The notes under the pieces: model-generated
What the model saw: the letters and a program-made list of their open reading frames with translations, nothing else
Told to the model about the DNA's origin: nothing
The model's database searches: none
Position numbers and translations under genes: made by a program
Shown here: positions 21,252-29,992 of the stretch, in pieces
Position numbering within the stretch: the stretch's first letter is position 1
How the letters are laid out: every line of letters begins with the position of its first letter
Source of the DNA: JBKCUI01 sp052161605
Lineage (GTDB): Bacteria > Planctomycetota > Planctomycetia > Pirellulales > Pirellulaceae
Assembly (NCBI GenBank): GCA_052161605.1
Contig: CP197409.1
Strand: one strand, 5' to 3'
DNA: 64,000 nucleotides

Positions 21252-21896
21252 ATGGGTAAGGACGGTTTACGGGTGAACGGAAAGCGTTTGGCGGACTTGC
21301 GTAAACAGATTGGCCTCACACAAATCGACCTTGCAAACCGGGCAGGATACTCGGAACGGGTCATCCGGAAGGCCGAATCTGGAGGTCCGCTTCGATTTGA
21401 TACCATCAGGGACTTGTCAGAATCCCTTTCGACTTCGCGCAGGATTGTTGAACCAGGGCATTTACTTCAGAGTAACCGGGAATTAGCAGTACAATTCGTG
21501 CACGCGTACGATCATTTCGGGCGGGATGCGCTACTTCACTGCGAAGGTATGTTCACGGACGATTTCGAACTTTATTGCCCTGGAGATACAGAACAGGTGG
21601 CTTTTGCTGGGCTCTGGCGGGGGACGGCTGGTGCCCAGGAATTCCTCAATATATTCTTTTCGCTTTTCACTCGGACTGTCGGTTCACTACAGCCGACTTA
21701 CCTAGAGGCGGATAACCGAGTTGTGGCGCGATACGAAGATCAGGTCTTTTTTGAATCCCATCCTATGCCCTCATTCTGGGTGAACCTGCACTTTCAGTTC
21801 CGAGATGGACTTATTTCTAGAATCGACGACGAATACGATACGCGAGCCGCGTCGGAGTCGTTTTTCGAGCTTCTCAAACGCCTTGGGAGAATCTAG
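21252..21896 (+). CDS. XRE-type HTH domain fused to NTF2/SnoaL-like domain protein
   Basis: 214 aa. Residues ~8-60 form an XRE/Cro-type helix-turn-helix (KRLADLRKQIGLTQIDLANRAGYSERVIRKAESG). Residues ~75-210 look like a SnoaL/NTF2-fold domain: a helix, then FTDDFELYCPGD, a tryptophan-glycine turn, and alternating beta strands ending in HFQFRDGLISRIDDEYDT. Members of that fold often bind a small hydrophobic ligand, so a ligand-sensing repressor is a reasonable inference, but the ligand cannot be told. The ATG at 21252 has a weak TTAGGA Shine-Dalgarno. The gene stands alone, divergent from the sigma factor and convergent with pmbA. The 184-nt spacer downstream shows no clear terminator. Confidence 0.82.
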   Translation: MGKDGLRVNGKRLADLRKQIGLTQIDLANRAGYSERVIRKAESGGPLRFDTIRDLSESLSTSRRIVEPGHLLQSNRELAVQFVHAYDHFGRDALLHCEGMFTDDFELYCPGDTEQVAFAGLWRGTAGAQEFLNIFFSLFTRTVGSLQPTYLEADNRVVARYEDQVFFESHPMPSFWVNLHFQFRDGLISRIDDEYDTRAASESFFELLKRLGRI

Positions 21897-22080
21897 CCGG
21901 GGCAGGGTTGCGTGCCGCTATCGTGCCGGTTTTGCATCGCAAAGAGTGCTAAACTCAGCGTACCGGTGGTCGGAGCGAATGCGCCCGAGAAAATTCGAGA
22001 CACAGGAATTTTTTTCGCTCTGACCACGCTTTATCGATTGTGCCCTACCGGTTGAACTGGGTCCCAAAGGGCTACGATGA

Positions 22081-23397
22081 CTATACCCCCGAGAAATTCA
22101 CATCCTCAAACACCAACGTCGGTGCTTTGAGTGGACTGTATTTCCATGGGTCGTTGCCGACGGCGACCAAGGCTTGGAAAAGCGTCAGCAAATTGCCGGT
22201 AACGTTCATCTCGCTCACCGGGGCACCGATTTGTCCGTCTTCGATCAAATGCCCACGCACTCCCAGAGAAAAATCCCCAGTAGCCCCGTCGGAATTTCCG
22301 CCGAGCCAACTCGTGATGAGGATCCCCTCCGGCAAGTCTGAGATGAGACCATCCAAATCCTCCTCTCCTAAACCGAGCACGCGGTTGGATGGGCTACCTG
22401 TCGTCGGTGCCAACCCGAGCTTCTTGCCGTAATACGTATCGATGTAATAGTTCCGGAGAACACCCTTTTCGATGATCGGAAGCTCCTTTGCCGAAATGCC
22501 TTCGCCATCAAAGGGTCTAGAGCTCAAACCTCTCACGAGCAACGGGTTGTCGACAATCGTCAGCAGCGGCGAGACGACTTCTTTGTCCACCAAATTCGCC
22601 CAGAAGGATCGTCCTTGTTGCAAGGAACCACCAGTCAGCGGGCCAAGCAACCGACCTACGATCGAACCTGCAGCTCGCGGATGCAGGACCATGGTGGTCT
22701 TTCTAGTGGGTCCCTTGGTGCTTCCCAATCGGTTGCGAGCTAACTCCAATGCCATGTCCGCCGTCTTGGCCGGATCTGGCAACTCCGATCGATGTCGACC
22801 CCCACCATAGAATCCTTCCTCCGGCCGCTTGCCACCCTCTTCATCCAGCACGACCCCAGCTCCCATCCACATGCTGGTGGATTCGTAGCTGCCACGAAAA
22901 CCGTTGCTACTAGCCGCTGCGGAATGCCCGTGCGAAGTCGAAACACTCGAGGTCGCCGACAGCACCTTGTCCTGCCCGTGAATCCGCTCGTTCATCGCCT
23001 TGAGCAAATCCATACGCTCCTCACGAGTCACAGATGAAACGCTGTCATCCACCAAGTCGAGGTCGATCTCCGGGCGATTCGCGAAGAGGCTCGCATCGGG
23101 AATCACGCGAAAGGGATCTTTTTGAAGCGAGCGAGTGATCGCTACCGCTTCCTTCACGAAGCTCTCCAGCGATGCTGGCCGCAGATCGTTCGTTGAGTGA
23201 GCCGAGTAACGACCGTCTACCCAGAGCTGAACGGCAAGCCCCTGGCTGGTGCTTTCCTCGACTCGTTCTAACACGCCGTTACGCATCTCAAAGCTTACAC
23301 CGTTGTTTCTCGCAATGTTGGCCCAAGCGTCATTCGCACCGAGCCGCTTCGCCAAATCGACCGCTTCGGCCGCACTGTTTAAAAGGGAATTATCCAT
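22081..23397 (-). CDS. pmbA: TldD/PmbA family metalloprotease, PmbA/TldE-like subunit
   Basis: 438 aa, the usual length for PmbA/TldE. The N-terminal half carries the typical opening (AVDLAKRLGANDAWANIARNNGVSFEMRNGVLERVEES). The C-terminal beta-barrel half includes a segment like SSRPFDGEGISAKELPIIEKGVLRNYYIDTYYGKKLG. Like other PmbA proteins it lacks the HExxxH zinc motif, which is supplied by the TldD partner. In E. coli, TldD and TldE together form a peptidase that processes microcin precursors and the CcdA antitoxin. The ATG at 23397 has a strong GGAGGAG ribosome binding site and overlaps the 3' end of tldD by 8 nt, so translation is probably coupled. No signal peptide is seen, in contrast to tldD. 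Confidence 0.93.
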   Translation of the reverse strand: MDNSLLNSAAEAVDLAKRLGANDAWANIARNNGVSFEMRNGVLERVEESTSQGLAVQLWVDGRYSAHSTNDLRPASLESFVKEAVAITRSLQKDPFRVIPDASLFANRPEIDLDLVDDSVSSVTREERMDLLKAMNERIHGQDKVLSATSSVSTSHGHSAAASSNGFRGSYESTSMWMGAGVVLDEEGGKRPEEGFYGGGRHRSELPDPAKTADMALELARNRLGSTKGPTRKTTMVLHPRAAGSIVGRLLGPLTGGSLQQGRSFWANLVDKEVVSPLLTIVDNPLLVRGLSSRPFDGEGISAKELPIIEKGVLRNYYIDTYYGKKLGLAPTTGSPSNRVLGLGEEDLDGLISDLPEGILITSWLGGNSDGATGDFSLGVRGHLIEDGQIGAPVSEMNVTGNLLTLFQALVAVGNDPWKYSPLKAPTLVFEDVNFSGV

Positions 23398-24934
23398 GGA
23401 CTCCTCCTACCGTCATCTTGGAAACGAGTACTGTGGGCATGCCTTGGCTAACGGGCACGGATTGCCCATCCTTGCCGCAAGTCCATCCACCCGTGTCGAG
23501 CTTGTAATCGTTCGCCACCATGGTGACGTTTCGCAAGGCTTCGGGACCGTTACCGATGATGTTCACATCCTTGATCGGTGCAGTAATCTTGCCATCCTCA
23601 ATCAACCAGCCGTTCTTGATGTAGAACGTAAAGTCGCCAGCCCCGATTTGAACTTGGCCGTTGGTAAACGTTTCCGCCACGATGCCTCGTTTGACACTTT
23701 GAACGATTTCTTCGGGAGTGTGCGGTCCTGACTCCATATAGGTCGAACGCATACGAGGCATGACAACGTGCCTAAAGCTCTCACGACGCCCCGAACCAGT
23801 CGGATTAACACCATAGTGCTTAGCGCTGATCTTGTCGTGCAGATAGCTGGCGAGAACGCCATCTTTGACCATATAAGTCTTTTCGGTGACGTTCCCTTCG
23901 TCGTCAACATTGAGTGCACCTCGTTCGAAAGGTTGCGTACCATCGTCGATAATATTGACGAACTTCGGTGCAACTTCTTTACCAAGCATCGTAGAGTAGA
24001 TACTGGTCCCCTTTCGGTTGAAGTCCGCTTCCATGCCGTGCCCGATGGCTTCGTGAAGCAGAATACCCGATGCGCCCGCTGCCAAGACGACTGGGAGCTC
24101 TCCAGCAGGAGGTCTTCGCGCTTCAAAGAGAAGCATTGTACGATCGACTGCTTCCTTGGAAACTTGACGAAGCTTATCCTCGGAGTACCAACTTAGCTCG
24201 CGTCGACCAGCTAGATTGCTGCTGTGAGCTTGTAACTTTCCATCTTTCTCGGCAGTTACCATCACCCCGAGTCGGCTCATCGGTCGTCGATCGCGTACGA
24301 CTCGGCCCGTACTATCGGCAATCAATACTCGTTCGTCGGAGTCGGACCAGCTTACTCCTATCTTCTTGACCGCCGGATCAACCTCGCGAGTCAGCGATTC
24401 GGCTCGGAACAGTAGAGGCAGCTTGGCATCGATGCCGACTTGATCCCACGGAACATCGGCTTTGTAAAACGATGGCACAGGGTTCAAGGAGAATCTCTGA
24501 GGCGCTTGCTGCGTATTGCTTCCCTTAGCGATGGCAGCGGCGGTTCTGGCAGCCCCCAGCATCGACTCGAGCGTTAGATCTTCTGTAAAGGCATAACCGA
24601 CTTGATCACCGATCACCACTCGCAATCCGACACCTTGATCGATGTTGGTGGAGGCAGAGCTGATCAGTCCATCCTCCATGCGAACGCTATTCGATCGGGT
24701 GTGTTGGAAATAAACGTCGGCAAAGTCGGCACCGCCCGACATCAGTTCCGCCATAACTTTGGCGATAACGGACTCATCGATCCCGAACCAATCCAAGAAG
24801 GGATCTTCCGGTGCATCGTCTAGTAATGCGGCATAAGCATTCCGACCGGAATGGGCTAAGAATGATGGCAAAGTCAAGGCAGCTGCTCCGGATAGTCCAG
24901 CTCCCAACACGTCGCGTCGAGTGAATCGGGACAT
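23390..24934 (-). CDS. tldD: TldD-like metalloprotease with twin-arginine signal
   Basis: 514 aa from ATG 24934, which has GGAG 7 nt upstream; the frame also allows a TTG at 24991 but without support. The zinc motif HEAIGH is present (H294, H298), followed by the conserved GMEADF. The N-terminus reads TRRDVLGAG followed by a hydrophobic AAALTLPSFLA stretch, which looks like a twin-arginine signal. Residues ~50-510 match the TldD fold throughout. With the overlapping pmbA gene it should make the TldD/TldE peptidase. The Tat-like signal is odd because the E. coli enzyme is cytoplasmic. Either this subunit is exported or the segment is a retained, uncleaved helix. Confidence 0.92.
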   Translation of the reverse strand: MSRFTRRDVLGAGLSGAAALTLPSFLAHSGRNAYAALLDDAPEDPFLDWFGIDESVIAKVMAELMSGGADFADVYFQHTRSNSVRMEDGLISSASTNIDQGVGLRVVIGDQVGYAFTEDLTLESMLGAARTAAAIAKGSNTQQAPQRFSLNPVPSFYKADVPWDQVGIDAKLPLLFRAESLTREVDPAVKKIGVSWSDSDERVLIADSTGRVVRDRRPMSRLGVMVTAEKDGKLQAHSSNLAGRRELSWYSEDKLRQVSKEAVDRTMLLFEARRPPAGELPVVLAAGASGILLHEAIGHGMEADFNRKGTSIYSTMLGKEVAPKFVNIIDDGTQPFERGALNVDDEGNVTEKTYMVKDGVLASYLHDKISAKHYGVNPTGSGRRESFRHVVMPRMRSTYMESGPHTPEEIVQSVKRGIVAETFTNGQVQIGAGDFTFYIKNGWLIEDGKITAPIKDVNIIGNGPEALRNVTMVANDYKLDTGGWTCGKDGQSVPVSQGMPTVLVSKMTVGGVHG

Positions 24935-25110
24935 AAATTGCTCCGAGGTCGATTCCGCTTCTTGCCTCCCAGTCGAGCTACCAAGCACCAAGGTAGAAGG
25001 CTATGTTGCGGGTTGGATGGAAATAAAAAACGCTTGGCAGTCCATCCGAGTGTAACGGTCGCGAGTTACCGGGGCAACAAGAGAATTCTCAAAGAACGGA
25101 ACGAAATGTG

Positions 25111-25228
25111 GAACAATTGTCCTCAATTGTTTTGGCCCACCAACGATCATTTCAAACGAGATTCACGAACAATTGGGGACAATTGTTCTACGCTGTCGAG
25201 GGGATCAATTGGGGACAATTGTTCTACC
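25111..25228. repeat. Three copies of a REP-like palindrome (consensus CAATTGRGGACAATTGTTC)
   Basis: Two direct copies lie at 25167-25191 and 25205-25228; they share TCAATTGGGGACAATTGTTCTAC but for the first base. A third, inverted copy lies at 25111-25131. Each is an inverted repeat of CAATTG around GG(G)GAC, so each can form a small hairpin. Short palindromic clusters of this sort resemble REP elements moved by REP-associated tyrosine transposases; no such transposase gene is in the window. Confidence 0.6.
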
Positions 25229-25510
25229 TTTACCTTTGCCAATACAGATACTCACCTTCTGAGGGCTTGGCTTTTTTTGGATTGTCTTGGGTGCGGCTTT
25301 GGCATGGTAAGATTGGCAACGTGTCAATTTGGCGGACTACCCGCTAAATCACACTGTCTGGCGCAAATGTCGTGCCAATTCTGATGCAATTAAATGAAAA
25401 ATGTACAAGCAAGCCCCGCGACGAACAGTATTGGCCCTGACCCCTTTGATTTTGACAGAGTCACCCGTTCTCGACAGAAGAACGATTTTCCGAAAATGTA
25501 GAATTTTTTC

Positions 25511-25542
25511 TTGACACTCCCCCCCCCCCCCACCCTTACAAT
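25511..25542 (+). promoter_or_regulatory. Candidate phase-variable promoter with C13 tract in the spacer
   Basis: A perfect -35 box TTGACA (25511-25516) is followed by a run of 13 C (25519-25531) and a -10 box TACAAT (25537-25542), 41 nt before the ATG at 25584. The spacer is 20 bp, longer than the usual 17. Loss of three C by slippage would give the optimal spacing, so the tract could switch transcription of the downstream secreted-protein operon. Confidence 0.55.
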
Positions 25543-25583
25543 TCCAAGCTCAGTTCGAACCCGGTAGCTAAAAGGTTTCACGC

Positions 25584-26627
25584 ATGGCTATTCAATCGTC
25601 ACACAAGCAACTTCTTGCAGTTTGCTTTTCCGTCGTCCTGCTTTACAACTGCTTCTTCTTGCCCGGAAGGAATGCTGTTGCGGATGATCTGCCGGTAATT
25701 GTATTCGCAAAGGGGACCCAGGAGAACATTATCGAACTCAGGGGGCTCGTTGAAGGAATAACAGCTAGCACGGATGTAATTCTCAAAAACGAAACAGGAA
25801 AGTCCTTTGATCATCTGCTTGCAGCACCGACATGCGGATGCCTGAATACTCGTAGTATTGATGGCAAATCGCTCGGAGATGGCGAACAAATTGTGGCAAC
25901 ATTAGTTCTCTTGCCAACGGCTAATAATTTTGCGCAAAGTATTTCCATAACGGGTGTGGGTGACAGATCACTACGAGTGGATGTAGGTACCTTCAGCGTG
26001 CGTGGGCGGGTAGAACCTCCAGTCAAGCTTTCTAAGTACGTGATTGAGCCAAAAGATATTGAAAATGGCTCGCTTCGCGTTAATTTGACGGCCAATTCGC
26101 TCGTCTCAGTAGACTACTCGGGAATCAGGCTGGGAAATGAAACAAAAGGTATTCGGATGGTTGTCGATGAGGCGAAATCCTGTCTGAATTTTTCCTTTGA
26201 TTCGACCGCAAAAGAACTCCAAGCGTCAATCAAGCAAGTTCATATACCATACACCTGGAACGAAAACTCCTACACATACACGTCGACGCTGAGATATGAA
26301 TCGCAGCCCTATGATGTTAGCCCAAAAAGCGTAATGCTACGTAAAAGGTCATCCGAATCAGGTGACGAGTTTTGGTTTGGTAAGCTATTGTTACGTTCAA
26401 GAATTGCAGAAATTGCGAAAGACGAATTAGCCTTCTTCTACACTGAAGCAGACGCAGTAGATAAGCAGTTAGAGGAATCAACCTACACTGTAAGGGAAGT
26501 TAACGGTTCTTCTGTTTTGGTCGATTTTAAAATACCTGTAGACTTGTTTTCCGGCAATCCAGATACGTTGAGAATTCAGATTGGCGAAGACAGAAGTGTT
26601 TCTGTTGATGTGTTTTGTAATCTCTAA
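25584..26627 (+). CDS. Secreted DUF1573-like protein
   Basis: 347 aa. The N-terminus has a signal peptide (hydrophobic LLAVCFSVVLLYNCFFLPG, probable cleavage near AVADD). Residues ~45-140 resemble DUF1573: a strand pattern with LKNETGKSFDHLLAAPTCGCLN, including the typical cysteine motif CGC. The remainder is beta-rich with no named domain, perhaps a second Ig-like domain. The ATG has AAAGG 8 nt upstream. It is the first gene of a three-gene run, followed 15 nt later by a cysteine-rich secreted protein. The C13-spacer promoter lies just upstream. Probably periplasmic or surface exposed; function unknown. Confidence 0.7.
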   Translation: MAIQSSHKQLLAVCFSVVLLYNCFFLPGRNAVADDLPVIVFAKGTQENIIELRGLVEGITASTDVILKNETGKSFDHLLAAPTCGCLNTRSIDGKSLGDGEQIVATLVLLPTANNFAQSISITGVGDRSLRVDVGTFSVRGRVEPPVKLSKYVIEPKDIENGSLRVNLTANSLVSVDYSGIRLGNETKGIRMVVDEAKSCLNFSFDSTAKELQASIKQVHIPYTWNENSYTYTSTLRYESQPYDVSPKSVMLRKRSSESGDEFWFGKLLLRSRIAEIAKDELAFFYTEADAVDKQLEESTYTVREVNGSSVLVDFKIPVDLFSGNPDTLRIQIGEDRSVSVDVFCNL

Positions 26628-26642
26628 AATTTGAGGTATGTC

Positions 26643-27215
26643 ATGAGATTTGTAGTTCTTTTCGTTTTGATAGCGGTGTTCATAAGGAATGGAGTGAGTA
26701 ACGCGGACGAGCTAACACCTCCGATAGCCGTTAATATTTGTGAGGGAATCGTGAATACTGGAGCGATGGATTGCGTGTTGGGAATGGAGGAAGAAAGAGA
26801 GACGTGTCCTAATCGCCCTAGTTCCCCGTGCTTCGTGCCGGGAGTTACCTGTGAATACAATCCACTTATTAGCGGAGATCGTCAATGTTGGTTTTCGCAA
26901 GATTACACATGGCGGTCTTTTGGGATGAAGACAGTTGCAAATAACCGCCAGGCCTTTAAATATAAACCCGCTGGACCTGGTGAGCTGGGTAAAACAACCA
27001 AGTTGTCTACGGCACCAGGAGGATGGCAAAAACAAGTTTGCGAAGAACGGTTTATCTGCTATTGCAAGCAGGAGTTTCTTGATCAATTCTTCACATGTGT
27101 AGAGGAAAAGTGTGGGGAGCTTGTGCTCTTGAATGTTGTAAAAACTGGCACTAATTGCTTTGGCCAGCCAGGCAACGGAGGTCCAGGAGCAGGTGGGCCA
27201 GGAGGCGGACTGTGA
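26643..27215 (+). CDS. Small secreted cysteine-rich protein with Gly/Pro tail
   Basis: 190 aa from ATG 26643, which has GAGG 7 nt upstream; an upstream in-frame TTG at 26631 is less likely. It has a clear signal peptide (MRFVVLFVLIAVFIRNGVSNA). The mature part holds 12 cysteines, probably in disulfides outside the cytoplasm, and ends in a GNGGPGAGGPGGG tail. I recognise no family. The stop overlaps the GTG start of the next gene (GTGA), which points to one operon of exported proteins. Confidence 0.65.
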   Translation: MRFVVLFVLIAVFIRNGVSNADELTPPIAVNICEGIVNTGAMDCVLGMEEERETCPNRPSSPCFVPGVTCEYNPLISGDRQCWFSQDYTWRSFGMKTVANNRQAFKYKPAGPGELGKTTKLSTAPGGWQKQVCEERFICYCKQEFLDQFFTCVEEKCGELVLLNVVKTGTNCFGQPGNGGPGAGGPGGGL

Positions 27216-27937
27216 GAAGGCTAATAACTGTTTCAAATTGGATAGTTGGCGGATGGATTTGCTGGATAGGTATCAACACTACCTTAGCTCACTCACAAGA
27301 CGCGATTTCGCGGCTAAAGGAATATGCTGTCGAAAGTGTTGTGTTCGATTTGCCGCATGTGCTTCACTTCGATATTGTGTGCACAACTGATAGTCCCAAA
27401 AGGGGGCGATTTGAATCGATACGACTGATTGGACGCCACGTTCATATCAATAACAAAAGACTAAGGAATGATTTTGTAAAGTACGAGGTATCGACATTAG
27501 GCTCGTATCGGGAAGAAAATCTCTTTCTGCAGTTGTCGGAGGACGAAAAGTACTCTGTCTTGCGGGATCGCGAGACTGCTGAAATGAGTGGCATCATGTC
27601 GGCTACTCGTGATTCGGGAGACCACGCACCAATTAGATATTGCAATCCCTTTGCATTTTTACTTCATGGCGACGCCGAACTCCGACGCCAAACCTTTCAG
27701 CAAGACACAATAGAGAAGTTTCTCTCTGTTATTCGTGACATTGAGCAATCCGAGCAGTTCGTTATGCTCAGCAAGGGGGTAATCGCTATGCAATTTACCT
27801 TCGCGGAAGATGATTCGTGGCGAATCCTGACGTCAAAGTTCTTGGCACCGAACATAGTACCGGAAGTTTACATGGAGCAGAAGGAAACGGGTGTGACCGG
27901 TTGTTCTGTTAGTTACGACGCCATTGCCAAGAACTGA
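27212..27937 (+). pseudogene. Secreted protein gene, 5' part, interrupted by ISKra4-like element
   Basis: The start GTG at 27212 overlaps the preceding stop (GTGA) and has GGAGG upstream; longer starts read Arg-rich sequence from the preceding gene. The product begins with a signal peptide (WIVGGWICWIGINTTLAHS) and continues with a soluble alpha/beta sequence without a named family. Native coding stops at 27888. From 27889 the frame reads into the insertion sequence for 15 foreign codons and ends at 27937. Joining 27212-27888 to 29589-29895, after removing the IS and one 9-bp duplication, restores an uninterrupted frame of 327 codons plus stop. The gene is therefore broken by recent transposition. 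Confidence 0.85.
27889..27900 (+). repeat. IS left terminal inverted repeat
   Basis: GGGTGTGACCGG, the exact reverse complement of 29568-29579. It is preceded by the 9-bp target duplication GAAGGAAAC (27880-27888). Confidence 0.88.
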
Positions 27938-29409
27938 TCGCTATAGTTCACTCGTTTCTTACCGTAGATCGAGAGGTTTACCGTTCGGTGCGTTGTGGCT
28001 AAGACATCCCAAAGCTCACTCGCTTCGATGCAGCGAAGGTTCAGCATGGTCTGGGCTCCTTTTTCCTTCCATCTCATCCCACTCTTTTCCATTCGATCCT
28101 TGGGCACATGCCGACAGGCTCCTTCAATATACCCAGTGCATATCGGATAGCCTTTTGCCAAATACTCACCGTACTTGATTCGTGAGCGGTTGTTTTCCAA
28201 ATACTTCACGATCTTGCCAAGCTCTTCGCGTTGTGCTTTTTTTATGCCCTTGCGTCTCATCGCAGTCTTGATTCCTATGATCATTAGACCTTCGGTTCCC
28301 TTAAGCAGTAGCAGCAGCTGTTCGCGAACATACGAGCTTTGCGAATCTGGTTGGATGATCTTCGCGGCTGCCCAGATTCGCGGAAGTACATGCATCAGGT
28401 CCAGTATTTCAATCGTGTTCCATCCCTCCTGGTACTCATGCGCTAAGTTCCAAAGTGATGGTTGCCCGTCGTGCATAACCAAAATCTCTTGACCCTCTCG
28501 GTGGCGTCGGAGCGTATTGGCAGTTAGCCATTGCTGAGCTTGCTCTTCAGCGGACTTACCGATCACGTTTCCGTTAGAATCATGCTTGGTCAACGCCCCA
28601 AAGTACCGAGGATTCTTCGGCTTAGCTTCTGATCTACTTGTCTCGCCTGACTCAGGCTCATGGAATAAAGCATCAATGATTTCTGTAGCCGTTCGAACAT
28701 CGCGATCTACGGTATACACTCCGGCCATGCACGCCATTTGTTTCTGCCCCGGCTTGGGGCCCATGCGTTCGACAGAAGCACCCACAGGTGTTTTTTCCGT
28801 TTGCTTGCGTACCATCGGGATGCCTTTGTTGTCACTGGTTTGGACCAAGAGTTCTGCCTCGGTAGCTCGATCGATCGATGGCGGATTATCGAGTACCAAG
28901 GCCGCTGATTTTCCCAATCGGCTTCCGATCCGTTCGGCGCTGTCGACTGGGACGTGGAGTGACGTGATTCGTTCCAGTAACCCAACCGCTTTATGGAAGG
29001 AAGATTCGGTCGCATGAGTTCCGACCCACGACTCGAAGACCAAGGAATAATCATTCTGCGGGAGCCCTAAATGCTCGTCCAAAGGAATGGCTTGGATCGC
29101 TTGATCGGGTGTTGTTCCATAGACGTAGCGTTCGATTCTGAAATCGCCAAAGATGGAGCGATACCTCCGAGTCCGTTTGGGCATTCGATTATAGACTCGC
29201 CCTTTCTTCTCGATGGTAGGTCCAACATCTCCCTGGCCTGCTTGCTCGATGATTGTTCCAATCAATGCATGTCCGAGAGCCATTAGTCGCTTGTGTAAAT
29301 CAAGCTCCGTTTGGTCGATCGCTTGCCCCGTACGAAAAGCTGTGTTAGCCAGCTCTTTAAGCTGTGCGACAATACAATCTACATTCTGGAAATCCAACGA
29401 TTCGTTCAT
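27913..29409 (-). CDS. ISKra4-family transposase
   Basis: 498 aa from ATG 29409 (the frame extends to 29490 but without a better start). The sequence matches ISKra4-type transposases: an N-terminal helical part, a FGDFRIERYVYG segment, a DDE/RNase H-like core including VMHDGQPSLWNLAHEY and ILDLMHVLPRIWAAA, and the characteristic C-terminal GYIEGACRHVPKDRMEKSGMRW. It moves its own element by cutting and joining DNA at the 12-bp ends. It lies wholly inside the IS and antisense to the broken host gene. The full-length frame suggests it is functional. Confidence 0.93.
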   Translation of the reverse strand: MNESLDFQNVDCIVAQLKELANTAFRTGQAIDQTELDLHKRLMALGHALIGTIIEQAGQGDVGPTIEKKGRVYNRMPKRTRRYRSIFGDFRIERYVYGTTPDQAIQAIPLDEHLGLPQNDYSLVFESWVGTHATESSFHKAVGLLERITSLHVPVDSAERIGSRLGKSAALVLDNPPSIDRATEAELLVQTSDNKGIPMVRKQTEKTPVGASVERMGPKPGQKQMACMAGVYTVDRDVRTATEIIDALFHEPESGETSRSEAKPKNPRYFGALTKHDSNGNVIGKSAEEQAQQWLTANTLRRHREGQEILVMHDGQPSLWNLAHEYQEGWNTIEILDLMHVLPRIWAAAKIIQPDSQSSYVREQLLLLLKGTEGLMIIGIKTAMRRKGIKKAQREELGKIVKYLENNRSRIKYGEYLAKGYPICTGYIEGACRHVPKDRMEKSGMRWKEKGAQTMLNLRCIEASELWDVLATTHRTVNLSIYGKKRVNYSDQFLAMAS

Positions 29410-29562
29410 GATTTGACTCCGTGATTGAGAACCGACGAAAAAGCTCGCCGTTACCCTTATTATCTCTCTCAATACTGAAAACGAAACCAATTGGTTGTCG
29501 CCGGAAATGATGCCACAATATCTTGTGCTAGCAAATCGCGACTCACTACCGACTAAGCAACG

Positions 29563-29895
29563 ATGAGCCGGTCACACCCGAAGGAAACTATTAAGAATCT
29601 AAAGGATTTGAAGGACTATAAGGTTGTATTTGAGTCTTCAGCTAAGTGGCGAGAGATTGACGGCAAGCATAAGATCCCATTCTTTGTTTCGACTCGCGAT
29701 TTGACGTCGCCAAATCGCGATCCAGATCGGACGATTGAATTCGAAGGTTTCTTTTTCGGCATAAGCTTAGATGTCTCTCCCTACGAAAAACTGTTCAACA
29801 AAGAGAGGCTTAATGACGCGGACTGGCGAAGAGATCACGATCCCGAGCAGATTGAAGCGTTGTCACTTAAAGAACGCAAACTGTATCTGAAGTGA
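29563..29895 (+). pseudogene. Secreted protein gene, 3' part, separated by the IS
   Basis: Host-derived coding resumes at 29589 (TIKNLKDLKDYKVVFESSAKW...) in exactly the frame of the 5' fragment and ends with TGA at 29893-29895. The frame opens at 29563 inside the IS end (MSRSHPKE), so the first residues are IS-encoded and no ribosome binding site is expected. The 102 native residues are charged and soluble, with no known domain. It is the C-terminus of the protein starting at 27212, not an independent gene. Confidence 0.82.
29568..29579 (-). repeat. IS right terminal inverted repeat
   Basis: CCGGTCACACCC, pairing perfectly with 27889-27900. It is followed by the second target duplication GAAGGAAAC (29580-29588). 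Confidence 0.88.
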
Positions 29896-29992
29896 GACCA
29901 AAGTTAGAAGATAGGCTTGTCCCATTGATTGCTGGTAGGTCCCGACCCGAGGGACATAGAAAGCGCCGGGATAAGCCGGATTGGAGTTAGGA

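Larger units (their letters stand above)
24935..25583. other. Non-coding spacer with REP-like palindromes and a C-tract promoter
   Basis: This 649-nt stretch lies between the divergent tldD and the secreted-protein operon. It holds three copies of a palindromic CAATTG-GGGACAATTG motif, a motif AAAGGGGTCAGGGCCAAT on the minus strand at about 25430-25447, and a promoter with a C13 spacer just before the next gene. No convincing gene was seen: short frames here lack ribosome binding sites and family resemblance. Confidence 0.7.
27889..29579. mobile_element. ISKra4-family-like insertion sequence, complete, 1,691 bp
   Basis: The ends are perfect 12-bp inverted repeats GGGTGTGACCGG (27889-27900) and CCGGTCACACCC (29568-29579), with weaker similarity further in. 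A 9-bp direct repeat GAAGGAAAC flanks the element at 27880-27888 and 29580-29588. It carries one intact transposase gene on the minus strand and splits a host secreted-protein gene. Perfect ends, an intact duplication and an intact transposase suggest a recent insertion. Confidence 0.9.

Noticed and set aside
21897..22080. Bidirectional terminator between the HTH gene and pmbA
   Set aside because: Only a 7-bp GAGCGAA/TTCGCTC pairing with a long loop was found, too weak to support.
28175..29017. Plus-strand frames of 105 and 143 codons inside the IS
   Set aside because: They lie antisense to the clear transposase and show no family features.
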